From Comamonas endophytica (GTDB taxonomy: Bacteria > Pseudomonadota > Gammaproteobacteria > Burkholderiales > Burkholderiaceae_C), in contig NZ_CP106881.1 of NCBI RefSeq assembly GCF_023634805.2, positions 434,001 to 498,000 of the forward strand: a stretch of 64,000 nt of DNA, in the 5' to 3' direction. Position numbers and translations under genes: made by a program. The notes below the pieces were generated by a model, which ran no database searches, had not been told where the DNA came from, and was given only the letters and a program-made list of their open reading frames with translations. Each line of letters opens with the position of its first letter. The stretch's first letter is position 1. This document shows, in pieces, positions 34,878 to 42,940 of this stretch.

Positions 34878-35601
34878 CGCTGCTGCCTGCGTCTTTGCCG
34901 GCGCTGGCCGGCTGGCCCCAGCTTTCATCGAAGAGCATGTCGGCCAGCGCCGCGCGCTGCGCCCATTTCTGCTGCTGCAGCATGGGCTCGGCATAGAAGG
35001 CCGGCACCGGGCCCAGGCACAGCACCGCCAGCGGCCGGCTGCCTTCGGGCATGCCCAGCAGCGCCGCCAGCGCCTCGGGATCGAACAGCGACACCCAGCC
35101 CATGCCCAGGCCCTCGGCGCGCGCGGCCAGCCACAGGTTCTGAATGGCGCAGGCGGCCGAGGCCACATCCATCTCGGGCAGCGTGCGCCGGCCGAACACA
35201 TGCTGTTCGCGCCCCGGCGGCATGGCCAGCACCAGCACTTCTGCAGCGTCGAGCACGCCCTGCACCTTCAGCCGCATGAACTCCCCCTCGCGCTCGCCCA
35301 GGGCCTCGGCGGTGCACAGCCGCTCGGCCTCGACCAGCGCATGGATGCGCTCGCGCATCGCACGGCTGCGCACGCGCACGAAGCGCCAGGGCTGCATGAA
35401 CCCCACGCTGGGCGCATGGTGCGCGGCGCGCAGCAGGCGCAGCAGCACCGCCTCCTCCACCCGTCCGCCGCTGAAATGGCGCATGTCGCGCCGCTCGTGG
35501 ATGGCGCGGTAGACGGCGGCGCGCGCCGCCTCGTCGAAGGGCAGCGCGGCCAGCGTGGCGCCGGGCAGCGGGTCGGCAGCGGGGCTTGGATGGGAAGTCA
35601 T
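34867..35601 (-). CDS. bluB: 5,6-Dimethylbenzimidazole synthase
   Basis: Nitroreductase-fold flavoenzyme that breaks FMN with oxygen to give dimethylbenzimidazole, the lower ligand of B12. The 244-aa protein shows ERRDMRHFSGGRV, AAHHAPSVGFMQPWRFVRV, VFGRRTLPEMDVASAACAI and GLGMGWVSLFDPEAL, all BluB family blocks. ATG 35601 has AAGG upstream; an ATG 11 codons earlier is less likely. It implies aerobic B12 synthesis or salvage. It is coupled to cbiB. Confidence 0.95.
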   Translation of the reverse strand: MTSHPSPAADPLPGATLAALPFDEAARAAVYRAIHERRDMRHFSGGRVEEAVLLRLLRAAHHAPSVGFMQPWRFVRVRSRAMRERIHALVEAERLCTAEALGEREGEFMRLKVQGVLDAAEVLVLAMPPGREQHVFGRRTLPEMDVASAACAIQNLWLAARAEGLGMGWVSLFDPEALAALLGMPEGSRPLAVLCLGPVPAFYAEPMLQQQKWAQRAALADMLFDESWGQPASAGKDAGSSDVG

Positions 35602-35649
35602 GGGTCGCGCCTTTTCTTCAAGCCAGTGGGTCAAGCCATTGTCGCAATG

Positions 35650-36219
35650 TCAATCCTCGATGCCGCGCTGCGCGGGAATGCCGGCCTGGAATGCGTGCTT
35701 CACCAACGTCATCTCGGTCACCGTGTCGGCCAGCTCGATGATCTCGGGCGGGCAGCGCCGGCCCGTCAGCACCACATGCACTGCGTGCGGACGTTCGCGC
35801 AGCGTCTGCAGCACCGGCTCGAGCGGCAGCCAGCCGTAGATCAGCGGGTAGGTGATCTCGTCGAGCACCACCATGAAGTGCACGCCCGACATGATGGCGT
35901 TGCGCGCGCGCTCCCAGCCCTCGCGCGCGAGCTGCGCCGACTGCTCCTGGTCCTGGCTCTTCCAGCTGAAGCCGTCGCCCAGCCCCTCGATGGGCATGCC
36001 CAGCTGCTCGAACATGCGGTGCTCGCCGAAGCGCGCCGTCGGCACCTTCATGAACTGGAATATCTTGACCGATTTGCCGCGGCCGTGGGCGCGCAGCGCC
36101 AGGCCGAAGGCGGCCGTGCTCTTGCCCTTGCCATTGCCGGTATTGACCAGCACCAGCCCGCGGCGCTGGCCTTCGGGCTTGGTGTAGGGCTTCTCGGTGG
36201 GGGCTTGTTCGATCTGCAT
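35650..36219 (-). CDS. cobO: Cob(I)yrinic acid a,c-diamide adenosyltransferase
   Basis: CobO/BtuR-type ATP:corrinoid adenosyltransferase of 189 aa. [20 protein letters not shown] is the P-loop, [20 protein letters not shown] and [18 protein letters not shown] follow, and [20 protein letters not shown] closes the core. It attaches the upper 5'-deoxyadenosyl ligand. The start is preceded by a short gap of about 70 bp to the ATPase gene upstream. Confidence 0.97.
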   Translation of the reverse strand: MQIEQAPTEKPYTKPEGQRRGLVLVNTGNGKGKSTAAFGLALRAHGRGKSVKIFQFMKVPTARFGEHRMFEQLGMPIEGLGDGFSWKSQDQEQSAQLAREGWERARNAIMSGVHFMVVLDEITYPLIYGWLPLEPVLQTLRERPHAVHVVLTGRRCPPEIIELADTVTEMTLVKHAFQAGIPAQRGIED

Positions 36220-36292
36220 GGTTTGCACTTTCGTTTGCGTGAGAGAGATGGACGCTGCGCGCAGGCAGCATCCGAAAATTATCTGCAGCGGG

Positions 36293-37096
36293 TCATGGAC
36301 CGCGCCTGTGCAGCAGCCGCGGCAAGGCCACCCATTGGCCATCGATGGCGCGCACCTGGACGCGCTGCGCGAACACCTGCTCCAGCGCGGCATGCGAGGC
36401 CGGATCGGCGCAGCCGCCCTGGTGCAGCACCCTGCCCTGCGCCAGCACCAGCAGTTCCTGCGCCTGCAGCGCCATCGACAGCTCATGCAGCACGCTGACC
36501 ACCGTGGTGCCTTGCGCGACGAGCTGCTGCACGCAGTCCAGCCAGTCGGCCTGGTGCGGGGGATCGAGATGGGCCAGGGGCTCGTCCATCAGCAGCACCC
36601 GGGCCTGCACCGCCAGCGCGCGCGCCAGCAGCACGCGCTGGCGTTCGCCGCCGGAGAGCTGGCCCAGGCTGCGGCCGCGCCAAGCCCAGCTCTGCGTCCG
36701 GCGCAGCGCCTGCTCCACGGCGGCATGGTCCTGCGCGGAAGCTGCGCCCAGCCAGGACTGGTGCGGCAGCCGGCCCAGCATCGCCGCGTCATAGACCGAT
36801 ATCTCGGGGGATACCGCCTGGTCCTGTCCCAGCCAGGCCAGCGTGCGTGCACGCTCGCGGCTGCTCCAGTCCGCCAGCGCACGGCCCAGCAGCAGCACCT
36901 GCCCCTGGCCCTGCGCCATGCCGGCCAGCGCGCGCAGCAGCGTCGACTTGCCGGCGCCGTTCGGGCCGACGATGCTGGTCCAGCGGCCCGCGGCGATGCG
37001 CAGCGTGAGGTCGCGCAGCACCGGCAGGCCGCCCAGCGACACCGACAGATGCTCGGCCTGCAGCGCCCATCCGGCACCTGGCACATGGACGCTCAT
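36293..37096 (-). CDS. btuD: Second BtuD-like ABC ATPase
   Basis: ATPase of a FecCD/BtuCD importer, 267 aa. Walker A is [17 protein letters not shown], the signature is [15 protein letters not shown], Walker B is [14 protein letters not shown] and the switch His is VLHELSMAL. It overlaps its permease by an ATGA. It lies inside the cobalamin operon, between cobO and cobP, so corrinoid transport is the natural reading. No binding-protein gene accompanies it here. It is clearly divergent from the btuD at 8826. Confidence 0.9.
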   Translation of the reverse strand: MSVHVPGAGWALQAEHLSVSLGGLPVLRDLTLRIAAGRWTSIVGPNGAGKSTLLRALAGMAQGQGQVLLLGRALADWSSRERARTLAWLGQDQAVSPEISVYDAAMLGRLPHQSWLGAASAQDHAAVEQALRRTQSWAWRGRSLGQLSGGERQRVLLARALAVQARVLLMDEPLAHLDPPHQADWLDCVQQLVAQGTTVVSVLHELSMALQAQELLVLAQGRVLHQGGCADPASHAALEQVFAQRVQVRAIDGQWVALPRLLHRRGP

Positions 37097-38121
37097 GCGG
37101 CCTCCCGCAGATTGCGCCGGTGCATCAGCCACAGCAGATAGCTGCCGCCCAGCACCGCCGTCAGCACACCCACCGGCAATTCCTGCGGCGCGAGCAGCCA
37201 GCGCGCCAGCAGATCGGCGCCCAGCAGCAGCGCCGCGCCCATGCCGGCGCTCAGCAGCAGCAACCAGCGGTGCATGGCGCGCACCAGCGAGCGCGCCAGA
37301 TGCGGCGCGGCCAGGCCGACAAAGGCAATCAGCCCGCATTGCGCCACCGCCGTGCCGGTGGCCAGCGCCAGCAGCGCGATCAGCAGCAGGCGCAGCGGCG
37401 CCAGCGGCAGCCCCAGGCTCTGCGCCGTGGCTTCGCCCAGCGCCAGGCCGTCCAGCACGCGCGCCAGCGACCAGGCGGCAAGCAGCACGGCGACCAGCAC
37501 GGCGGCCATCAGCGCGCAGGCGCTCCAGCCCACGAAGGCGGTGCTGCCCAGCATGAACGACTGCATGGCCTGCATGATTGCAGGATTGAGCAGCAAGACC
37601 ATCGACGCCGCCGCGCCCAGCACCACGCCGACCACCACGCCGGCCAGCAGCAGCCGCAGCGTGTCGTGCGCGCCCCGTGCCAGCACCAGCGTCAGCAGCG
37701 CCGCGCCCGCGGCGCCGGCAAAGGCCGCGCCGGTGATGCCCAGGCGCAGCAAGCCCTGCAGCGCGAAGGGCGAGGCGCCCAGCGCCGCCATGGCCAGCGC
37801 CACGCCCAGCGAGGCGCCCGAGGCGCTGCCCAGCAGATAGGGATCGGCCAGCGGATTGCGGAATACCCCCTGCGCCACGGCACCCGCCAGCCCCAGCAGC
37901 GCGCCAGCCAGCCAGGCGCCCAGCGTGCGCGGCAGGCGGATGTCGCGCACGATCTGCCAGGCCAGCGGATCGCCCTGGTCGCCCCATCCCTCCCAGCCGC
38001 TGCTGCCCAGCCCGGCGCCCAGCGCCATCAGCGCCCCGCTGCCCAGCAGCAACGCAAGCGCCATCCAGGCCGGATGCAAGCCTTGCTTTTCCACTTCATG
38101 TAAGCTGGTTTCAGCGGTCAT
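37093..38121 (-). CDS. btuC: Second BtuC-like ABC permease
   Basis: FecCD-family permease of 342 aa with about ten membrane spans. Family blocks: RDIRLPRTLGAWLAGALLGL, VFRNPLADPYLLGSASGASL and IAFVGLAAPHLARSLVRAM. It lies 3 bp after cobP and overlaps btuD. With the ATPase it forms a second corrinoid importer, or one shared with the BtuF at 10564. Confidence 0.9.
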   Translation of the reverse strand: MTAETSLHEVEKQGLHPAWMALALLLGSGALMALGAGLGSSGWEGWGDQGDPLAWQIVRDIRLPRTLGAWLAGALLGLAGAVAQGVFRNPLADPYLLGSASGASLGVALAMAALGASPFALQGLLRLGITGAAFAGAAGAALLTLVLARGAHDTLRLLLAGVVVGVVLGAAASMVLLLNPAIMQAMQSFMLGSTAFVGWSACALMAAVLVAVLLAAWSLARVLDGLALGEATAQSLGLPLAPLRLLLIALLALATGTAVAQCGLIAFVGLAAPHLARSLVRAMHRWLLLLSAGMGAALLLGADLLARWLLAPQELPVGVLTAVLGGSYLLWLMHRRNLREAA

Positions 38122-38124
38122 CAG

Positions 38125-38691
38125 TCAAGGGCTCTTGAGGACCAGGGGCAAGCCCGCGCACATCAAAGTGGCATGGCTGCAGACAGCGGCCACCTGCTGG
38201 TTGAGCATGCCCAGCGCATCGACAAACGCGCGCACCTCGCGGCCCAGCGGAATCACGCCCAGGCCGATCTCGTTGCCCACCAGCACCACCGGGCCCGGCG
38301 CCTCGGCCAGCGCGGCCAGGAAACCCGCGCGCTGCGCCGCCCAATCCTGACTCCGCGGCGGCTGGCCCGGCATGGGCATCATCCAGTTGGTGAGCCACAT
38401 GGTCAGGCAGTCGATGACCAGCAGGCAGCCCGGCTGGCTGTGCGCGCGCACCGCGCCCGCCAGGTCCAGCGGCACTTCCAGCGTGCGCATTCCCGGCACG
38501 CGCTCGGCACGGTCATGCTGGTGGCGTTCGATGCGCGCGCGCATCTCCTCGTCCCATGCCAGGCCCGTGGCCAGCAGGCAGGCGCTGTGGGCGGGCGACT
38601 CCAGCAGCCAGGCCTGGGCCAATGCCTCGGCGCGGCGCGACTTGCCGCTCTTTTGCCCGCCCAGGATCAATTCGCTGCGCGCCATGCTCAT
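38125..38691 (-). CDS. cobP: Adenosylcobinamide kinase / guanylyltransferase
   Basis: Bifunctional CobP/CobU of 188 aa that phosphorylates adenosylcobinamide and adds GMP. LILGGQKSGKSRRAEALA is the P-loop (normally GGxRSGKS, here with Lys after Gln), and LLVIDCLTMWLTNWMM and LVGNEIGLGVIPLGREVRAF are signature blocks. It overlaps the cobB stop by ATGA at 38688-38691. CobS, the next enzyme, is absent from the window. Confidence 0.95.
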   Translation of the reverse strand: MSMARSELILGGQKSGKSRRAEALAQAWLLESPAHSACLLATGLAWDEEMRARIERHQHDRAERVPGMRTLEVPLDLAGAVRAHSQPGCLLVIDCLTMWLTNWMMPMPGQPPRSQDWAAQRAGFLAALAEAPGPVVLVGNEIGLGVIPLGREVRAFVDALGMLNQQVAAVCSHATLMCAGLPLVLKSP

Positions 38692-40073
38692 GTGTCCTCC
38701 CTGTGATCGTCCAGCGCCTGGCGCGCGCCCAGCAGCGCCGCCACCGCGCGCGGGTGCGAGGCGAACCAGGCGTGGAAGAAGCTCGCATGCAGGCTGCCGT
38801 GGCGATAGAGCCATTCCCCGCTTTCGGCGCCCGCATCCGCATCGGGTCGGCGGCTGCGGCCCAGCACCTGCGCGCCACTCTCGAGCCGCGCATAGTGGAA
38901 GCTGTGGCCGCGCAGCAGCCCCCAGGGCGTGGACAGCTGCTGCATGCCCAACCCTGCCAGGCGCTTTTGCATCTGCGCCCGGCCCGGCATCAGCCCCCAC
39001 AGCGGCGTCCACTGGCCGTCGCTCCCGGCAATGCCTTCGCACAGCGCCAGCATGCCGCCGCACTCGGCCCAGATCGCCCTGCCCGCTTCCCAGTGCGCAC
39101 GGATGTCGGCCTGCACCGCGCCCTGCGCCGCAAGCTGCGCGGCATGCAGTTCGGGGTAGCCTCCGGGCAGCCACAGCGCATCGCACGCCGGCAGCCTCTC
39201 GCCAGCCAGCGGCGAGAAAAAGCGCAGCTGCGCACCCATGGCCCGCAGGCATTCCAGATTGGCGGGATAGACGAAGCTGAAGGCCGCATCGCGCGCCACG
39301 GCCACCACCCGGCCGTCGAGCCAGGGGCCCAGCGCTTCGGGCTGGCCTGCCTCGGCTGCCGGTGCCGGCGGCGCAAATTCCACCGTCCATTGCTGCCAGT
39401 CCTGCCAGCTGCGCTGGCCCAGCGCCGTGGCCTCGAGCGCATCGGCAGCGGAGTCGAGCCGCTGCATGCCGTCCGCGAGTTCCTGCGCTGCCACCAGGCC
39501 CAGGTGGCGCTGGGGCAGCAGCGCCGTGCCCGCATCGGCGGCAATGCGCTGCACCGCGCCCAGCCAATGGCTGTCGGCATGCACCCCGGCCTGCAGCAGC
39601 TGCGCATGGCGCGCGCTGGCCACGCGGTTGGCCAGCACGCCGGCCCAGCGCAGGCCCGGCTGGAAATGCTGCAGCCCGTAGGCCACGGCGCCCAGCGTGG
39701 CGGCCATGCCGCCGGCATCGATCACCGCCAGCACCGGGATGCCGAAGCGGCGCGCGAGATCCGCGGCACTGGGGCTGCCGTCATAGAGCCCCATCACGCC
39801 CTCGATGAGGATCAGATCGGCAGACAGCGCCGCCGCGTGCAGCCGCGCGCGCGCATCGGCCTCGCCTGTCATCCACAGGTCCAGCGAATGCACCGGGGCG
39901 CCGCTGGCCAGCTGGTGCCAGTGCGGGTCGAGATAGTCGGGCCCGCATTTGAAGACCTGCACGCGCCGCCCCTGGCGCGCATGCAGGCGCGCGAGCGCCG
40001 CCGTCAGCGTGGTCTTGCCTTGGCCCGAGGCAGGCGCGGTGATCAGCAATGCGGGGCAGCGCGCGGGCGTCAT
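38688..40073 (-). CDS. cobB: Cobyrinic (hydrogenobyrinic) acid a,c-diamide synthase
   Basis: CobB/CbiA glutamine-dependent amidase acting on ring side chains a and c. The 461-aa protein has APASGQGKTTLTAALARLH, then FKCGPDYLDPHWHQ, the Pfam-CbiA signature, and a C-terminal amidotransferase with nucleophile Cys in AECGGMLALCEGI. The ATG at 40073 has GGAG nine bases upstream; an ATG at 40088 lacks an SD. It heads the riboswitch-controlled cobalamin operon. I cannot tell cobyrinate from hydrogenobyrinate as substrate. Confidence 0.95.
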   Translation of the reverse strand: MTPARCPALLITAPASGQGKTTLTAALARLHARQGRRVQVFKCGPDYLDPHWHQLASGAPVHSLDLWMTGEADARARLHAAALSADLILIEGVMGLYDGSPSAADLARRFGIPVLAVIDAGGMAATLGAVAYGLQHFQPGLRWAGVLANRVASARHAQLLQAGVHADSHWLGAVQRIAADAGTALLPQRHLGLVAAQELADGMQRLDSAADALEATALGQRSWQDWQQWTVEFAPPAPAAEAGQPEALGPWLDGRVVAVARDAAFSFVYPANLECLRAMGAQLRFFSPLAGERLPACDALWLPGGYPELHAAQLAAQGAVQADIRAHWEAGRAIWAECGGMLALCEGIAGSDGQWTPLWGLMPGRAQMQKRLAGLGMQQLSTPWGLLRGHSFHYARLESGAQVLGRSRRPDADAGAESGEWLYRHGSLHASFFHAWFASHPRAVAALLGARQALDDHREDT

Positions 40074-40238
40074 GGTGCGCTGCTCCATGGCAGGCTGGCG
40101 ACAGCCAGGGCGCGGCGGCGCACGACGCCGTGAACAGGGTGAAGCATGAGTATCAACGTGAAGCCACCCGGCGCCGACCTCCCCGTCGGCAATGGGTTCC
40201 AGCAATCCGCGATGCAGGCATGGCGGATGCACTTCGTT

Positions 40239-40420
40239 GGCCGGTATCCGGGCTGGGCGGAGCGAAGCTCTTGCAGGCCTTCCCAGCGCGATGCCAGTGG
40301 CCGGTGAAGAAGAGCCGAGCGGGCAAACGCTCATCCGCTGACCGTTGCGGGGGCAGCGCAGGCACGAAAGCGGCGCCCGCGCGCCGCATCCTCCCTGCTT
40401 CCCGTTGAACTATGCATCCT
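40239..40420 (-). promoter_or_regulatory. Cobalamin riboswitch upstream of cobB
   Basis: Minus-strand blocks in order: GGGAAGCAGG (complement near 40396-40405), TGCGCTGCCCCCGCAACGGT (complement 40341-40360), GGCCACTGGC (complement 40293-40302), TGGGAAGGCC (complement 40276-40285) and AGCCCGGATACCGGCC (complement 40239-40254). A hairpin GCCGAC/GTCGGC (40173-40190) between it and cobB could be part of the switch. A TACAAT -10-like hexamer lies at 40452-40457 on the same strand. Confidence 0.95.
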
Positions 40421-40638
40421 GGAGGCGGACGCATGAGCACCAACGCCGGCCATTGTAGCCGCGAGTGGCGTCGGTGCGGCCCTGGCTGCCGATTCATGCC
40501 AGCCACGCAGGACCCAAGTTGGCGAGCACTTGCATGCTTCCGAGGCTGTAGGACAAAGCATATTCCACACGCCCGCAGGCCGGAGGAACGCTTTTTTACG
40601 CCTATCTCCAGCCGGCAAGTTCTACAATTGGACCTCCT

Positions 40639-40854
40639 ATGTCTGCCCCGTCCCCCCTCGACCTCATATCCGACCGCGTGGAGCGACTTCTGTTGCGCCA
40701 CGAGGAGCTTCAGCGCACCAATGCCCTGCTGGCCGAACAGGTCGCGGCCCTGACCCAGGAACGCGATTCGCTGCGCTCGCGGCTGAGCGCCGCGCGTGCC
40801 CGTGTCGATGCCCTGATCGAGCGCCTGCCCAGCAATGAAAAGGCCGGCACATGA
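40639..40854 (+). CDS. ZapB-like coiled-coil cell division protein
   Basis: A 71-aa protein that is nearly all coiled coil: ISDRVERLLLRHEELQRTN, LLAEQVAALTQERDSLRSRL and a polar end. It overlaps zapA by ATGA, the usual pairing for the TIGR02449/ZapB-like family. It probably supports the Z ring with ZapA. A TACAAT hexamer at 40623-40628 is only 10 bp before the ATG, so this mRNA may be almost leaderless. Confidence 0.85.
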   Translation: MSAPSPLDLISDRVERLLLRHEELQRTNALLAEQVAALTQERDSLRSRLSAARARVDALIERLPSNEKAGT

Positions 40855-41225
40855 AGCAGCTTGACGTGCAGATCCTGCATCAGAACTATCTCCTGACCTG
40901 CCCCGAGGGACACGAGGAACGCCTGCTCGAGGCCGTGGCCCGTGTCAACGACACTATGGCCCGCATTCGCGACGCCGGCAAGGTGCGTTCGCGTGAACGC
41001 GTGGCGGTATTGACCGCGCTCAACATGGCTTTCGACATCGTCACGGCAGAGCGCATGCCAGCTCCTGCTCCCGTTGTCGCCGAGCCGGTGGCGGTCGAGA
41101 CGACTGCTGCCGAAGACGCCTTGGTGCAGGCGGCCATGATCCAGCAGCAGGAAGACGCGCAGCGCATCGTGGCTCTGCTCGAGCGCCTTGACCAGGCGCT
41201 TGAAGACGATCCGCAACTGCTGTAA
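40851..41225 (+). CDS. zapA: Cell division protein ZapA
   Basis: ZapA cross-links FtsZ filaments at mid-cell. The 124-aa protein starts MKQLDVQILHQNYLLTCPEG, then ERLLEAVARVNDTMARIRDAG and RERVAVLTALNMAFDIVTAE, the conserved dimerisation core. The C-terminal third is an Ala/Glu-rich coiled-coil extension. It is coupled to the zapB-like gene and is followed by 6S RNA, a conserved order in proteobacteria. Confidence 0.95.
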   Translation: MKQLDVQILHQNYLLTCPEGHEERLLEAVARVNDTMARIRDAGKVRSRERVAVLTALNMAFDIVTAERMPAPAPVVAEPVAVETTAAEDALVQAAMIQQQEDAQRIVALLERLDQALEDDPQLL

Positions 41226-41276
41226 AAATTTGCGCCTGCGGCGGCGAGCTTGGCGCATCCACATTACAATGAAGTC

Positions 41277-41446
41277 GTCTGCAAATCTGCTGGGCTTTAT
41301 ATTTCCTTGAACCAATGCTCATTGAGCCCGGGCTTGGTACATCGCTTGGTGAGCGTGATCGTCTCGCGTCAGATGAACCCAACGTCAAGCTGCCCTTGCC
41401 CACCTGAACCCCGGTTCAGGATGCCGGTCTGGTGGAATTTGCAGAC
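41277..41446 (+). ncRNA. ssrS: 6S RNA
   Basis: Directly after zapA. The ends pair perfectly: GTCTGCAAAT (41277-41286) with ATTTGCAGAC (41437-41446). Inside are GCTTGGTGAGC near 41343 and CACCTGAACCCCGGTTCAGG near 41401, which match the 6S pattern of a long duplex with a central bubble. TACAAT (41265-41270) is a well-placed -10 for a start at 41277, and a terminator follows. 6S RNA binds the sigma-70 holoenzyme in stationary phase. Confidence 0.9.
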
Positions 41447-41460
41447 ACCCAATTTCCCTG

Positions 41461-41489
41461 ACGGGCCGTGCATTGCACGGCCCGTTTTC
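41461..41489 (+). terminator. Terminator after 6S RNA
   Basis: ACGGGCCGTGC (41461-41471), loop ATT and GCACGGCCCGT (41475-41485) form a perfect 11-bp stem followed by TTTT. The remaining 180 bp to the next gene show nothing clear. Confidence 0.92.
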
Positions 41490-41671
41490 ATTGGCTTGCC
41501 GCTCCATGCACGTGGGCTTTTCGCGGTCCCGGCAGGCATCCGCAGCCATCACCCCCCTGCCGCGCCGCAGCAAGCGCAGCGGGGTGCATACGCAAGAAAG
41601 CCGCAATCGCGCCCTGCGCGACTGCGGCTTGAAGCAGCGGATTCAGGCCCCGCTGCGCATCAGCTCGGGAT

Positions 41672-42280
41672 TTATTGGCCGTGAATGCGCTTGGCGTCGG
41701 CCACGCACTTGTCCTTGACGTCACCGCTCAGTGCATCGCAACGCTCGCGGGCGGCCTTGTATTCGGCTTCGCGCACTTTTTCCTGGCTGGCGTCGCGGCG
41801 CGCTTCGGGAGCCGTGGTAGTGCCGCGCTGGGTTGCAGCCGGCATGGCCGCAGTGCCGGCGTTGCCCATGGGGCCCACGTTGCCGGAAGTGTTCATCTTG
41901 GCAGCTTCCGTGGCCTTGACGTGCGCCGCCTTGGCGTCCTTTTCGCAGACGTCCTTGGCATTGCCCTTCAGGTCATCGCACTTTTCCTTGGCCACATCGT
42001 ATTCGGCATCGGCCTTGGCCTTGGCGATATTGTGGCGGTTGCGCTCGCTGGCATCGGCGCGGTACTCGAGTTCGGCCTCGGCCACCTTTTCACGGCCCTT
42101 GGCCTCCTTCTCGCAGACATCCTTGGCATTGCCGGACAGGGTGTCGCACTGGGCCTTGGCAGCCTTGTAGTCGGCGCTGATCTGGTCTTTGGCGGCCTTG
42201 TGCTCGGCAGGCGTGGCGGCGAATACCGAAGACATGCAGGCAACGGCAGCGATGGCGGTGAGTTTTTGTTTGAAGTTCAT
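41672..42280 (-). CDS. Exported protein with three C-x10-C repeats
   Basis: No named family recognised. The 202-aa protein has a signal peptide (KLTAIAAVACMSSVFAATPA). The mature part has three copies of a motif with two cysteines ten residues apart: Cys45/56 (CDTLSGNAKDVCEKEAK), Cys101/112 (CDDLKGNAKDVCEKDAK) and Cys181/192 (CDALSGDVKDKCVADAK). These are separated by Ala/Lys/Glu-rich helical linkers. Each pair probably forms a disulphide in the periplasm. AAGGAGATAATC before the ATG is an excellent SD. CsbD lies upstream on the same strand, suggesting a stress-related unit. Confidence 0.82.
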   Translation of the reverse strand: MNFKQKLTAIAAVACMSSVFAATPAEHKAAKDQISADYKAAKAQCDTLSGNAKDVCEKEAKGREKVAEAELEYRADASERNRHNIAKAKADAEYDVAKEKCDDLKGNAKDVCEKDAKAAHVKATEAAKMNTSGNVGPMGNAGTAAMPAATQRGTTTAPEARRDASQEKVREAEYKAARERCDALSGDVKDKCVADAKRIHGQ

Positions 42281-42374
42281 GATTATCTCCTTGTGATCAT
42301 GACAGGCAGGGAATATGCATTCAAGCTTTGAATGCACCCTTGATGCCTGGCACGGAATATGTCGAAAAAGACCG

Positions 42375-42593
42375 TTATTCGTCGAAACGGAAATCGGGAT
42401 TGCGCTGTTGCCAGTCGCGCAGCTGGGTCTCGGCCTCTTCCTTGGCCACTCCCTGGCGCTCCTGGATCCTGCCGATGAATTGGTCGCGCTTGCCGGCAAC
42501 GACATCAAGGTCGTCATCGGTAAGCTTGCCCCATTGCTCGCGGATCTTGCCCTTGAATTGTTTCCAGTTTCCTGAAACTCGATCTTCGTTCAT
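42375..42593 (-). CDS. CsbD family stress protein
   Basis: A 72-aa CsbD-like protein: MNEDRVSGNWKQFKGKIREQ, WGKLTDDDLDVVAGKRDQF and GRIQERQGVAKEEAETQL. CsbD proteins are induced by general stress in other bacteria, with no known mechanism. It lies about 95 bp upstream of the Cys-repeat protein gene on the same strand. Confidence 0.94.
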   Translation of the reverse strand: MNEDRVSGNWKQFKGKIREQWGKLTDDDLDVVAGKRDQFIGRIQERQGVAKEEAETQLRDWQQRNPDFRFDE

Positions 42594-42940
42594 ACAAAAT
42601 CCTTTTTATCTACGCGGTTCTGAAGCACAGCCCGCTGAATTGAAAACACATTCACCCGAAAGCGAGATGTGCATTCAATGTATTCCGCAGTGCAATTGGC
42701 AGATGTGGGATATGAAGTTTTATGCCAGTCGGCTTTCACCTACACTCGCAACAAAGCATATAAATCAATTGTTTTTGATTATCAAATAGCAGAAACCGAT
42801 AAATCAGGATAATAGAATCCCGTTGGATGGCCCTGTCGCTCCGGCAGTGCTCTGCTCAGGGACAGCCGCCCGCGGCGCTGCATCAGGCCGCGCCAGGCGA
42901 ATGCGGCGCCGCGTGGCAAAGGCCCTGCGGCGGCTGGACG
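42594..42940. other. Intergenic stretch, no gene seen
   Basis: 347 bp between csbD (leftward) and the end of the GGDEF-EAL gene. The part from about 42600 to 42820 is much more AT-rich than its surroundings and should hold the csbD promoter. No open frame, hairpin terminator or repeat could be supported. Confidence 0.5.
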
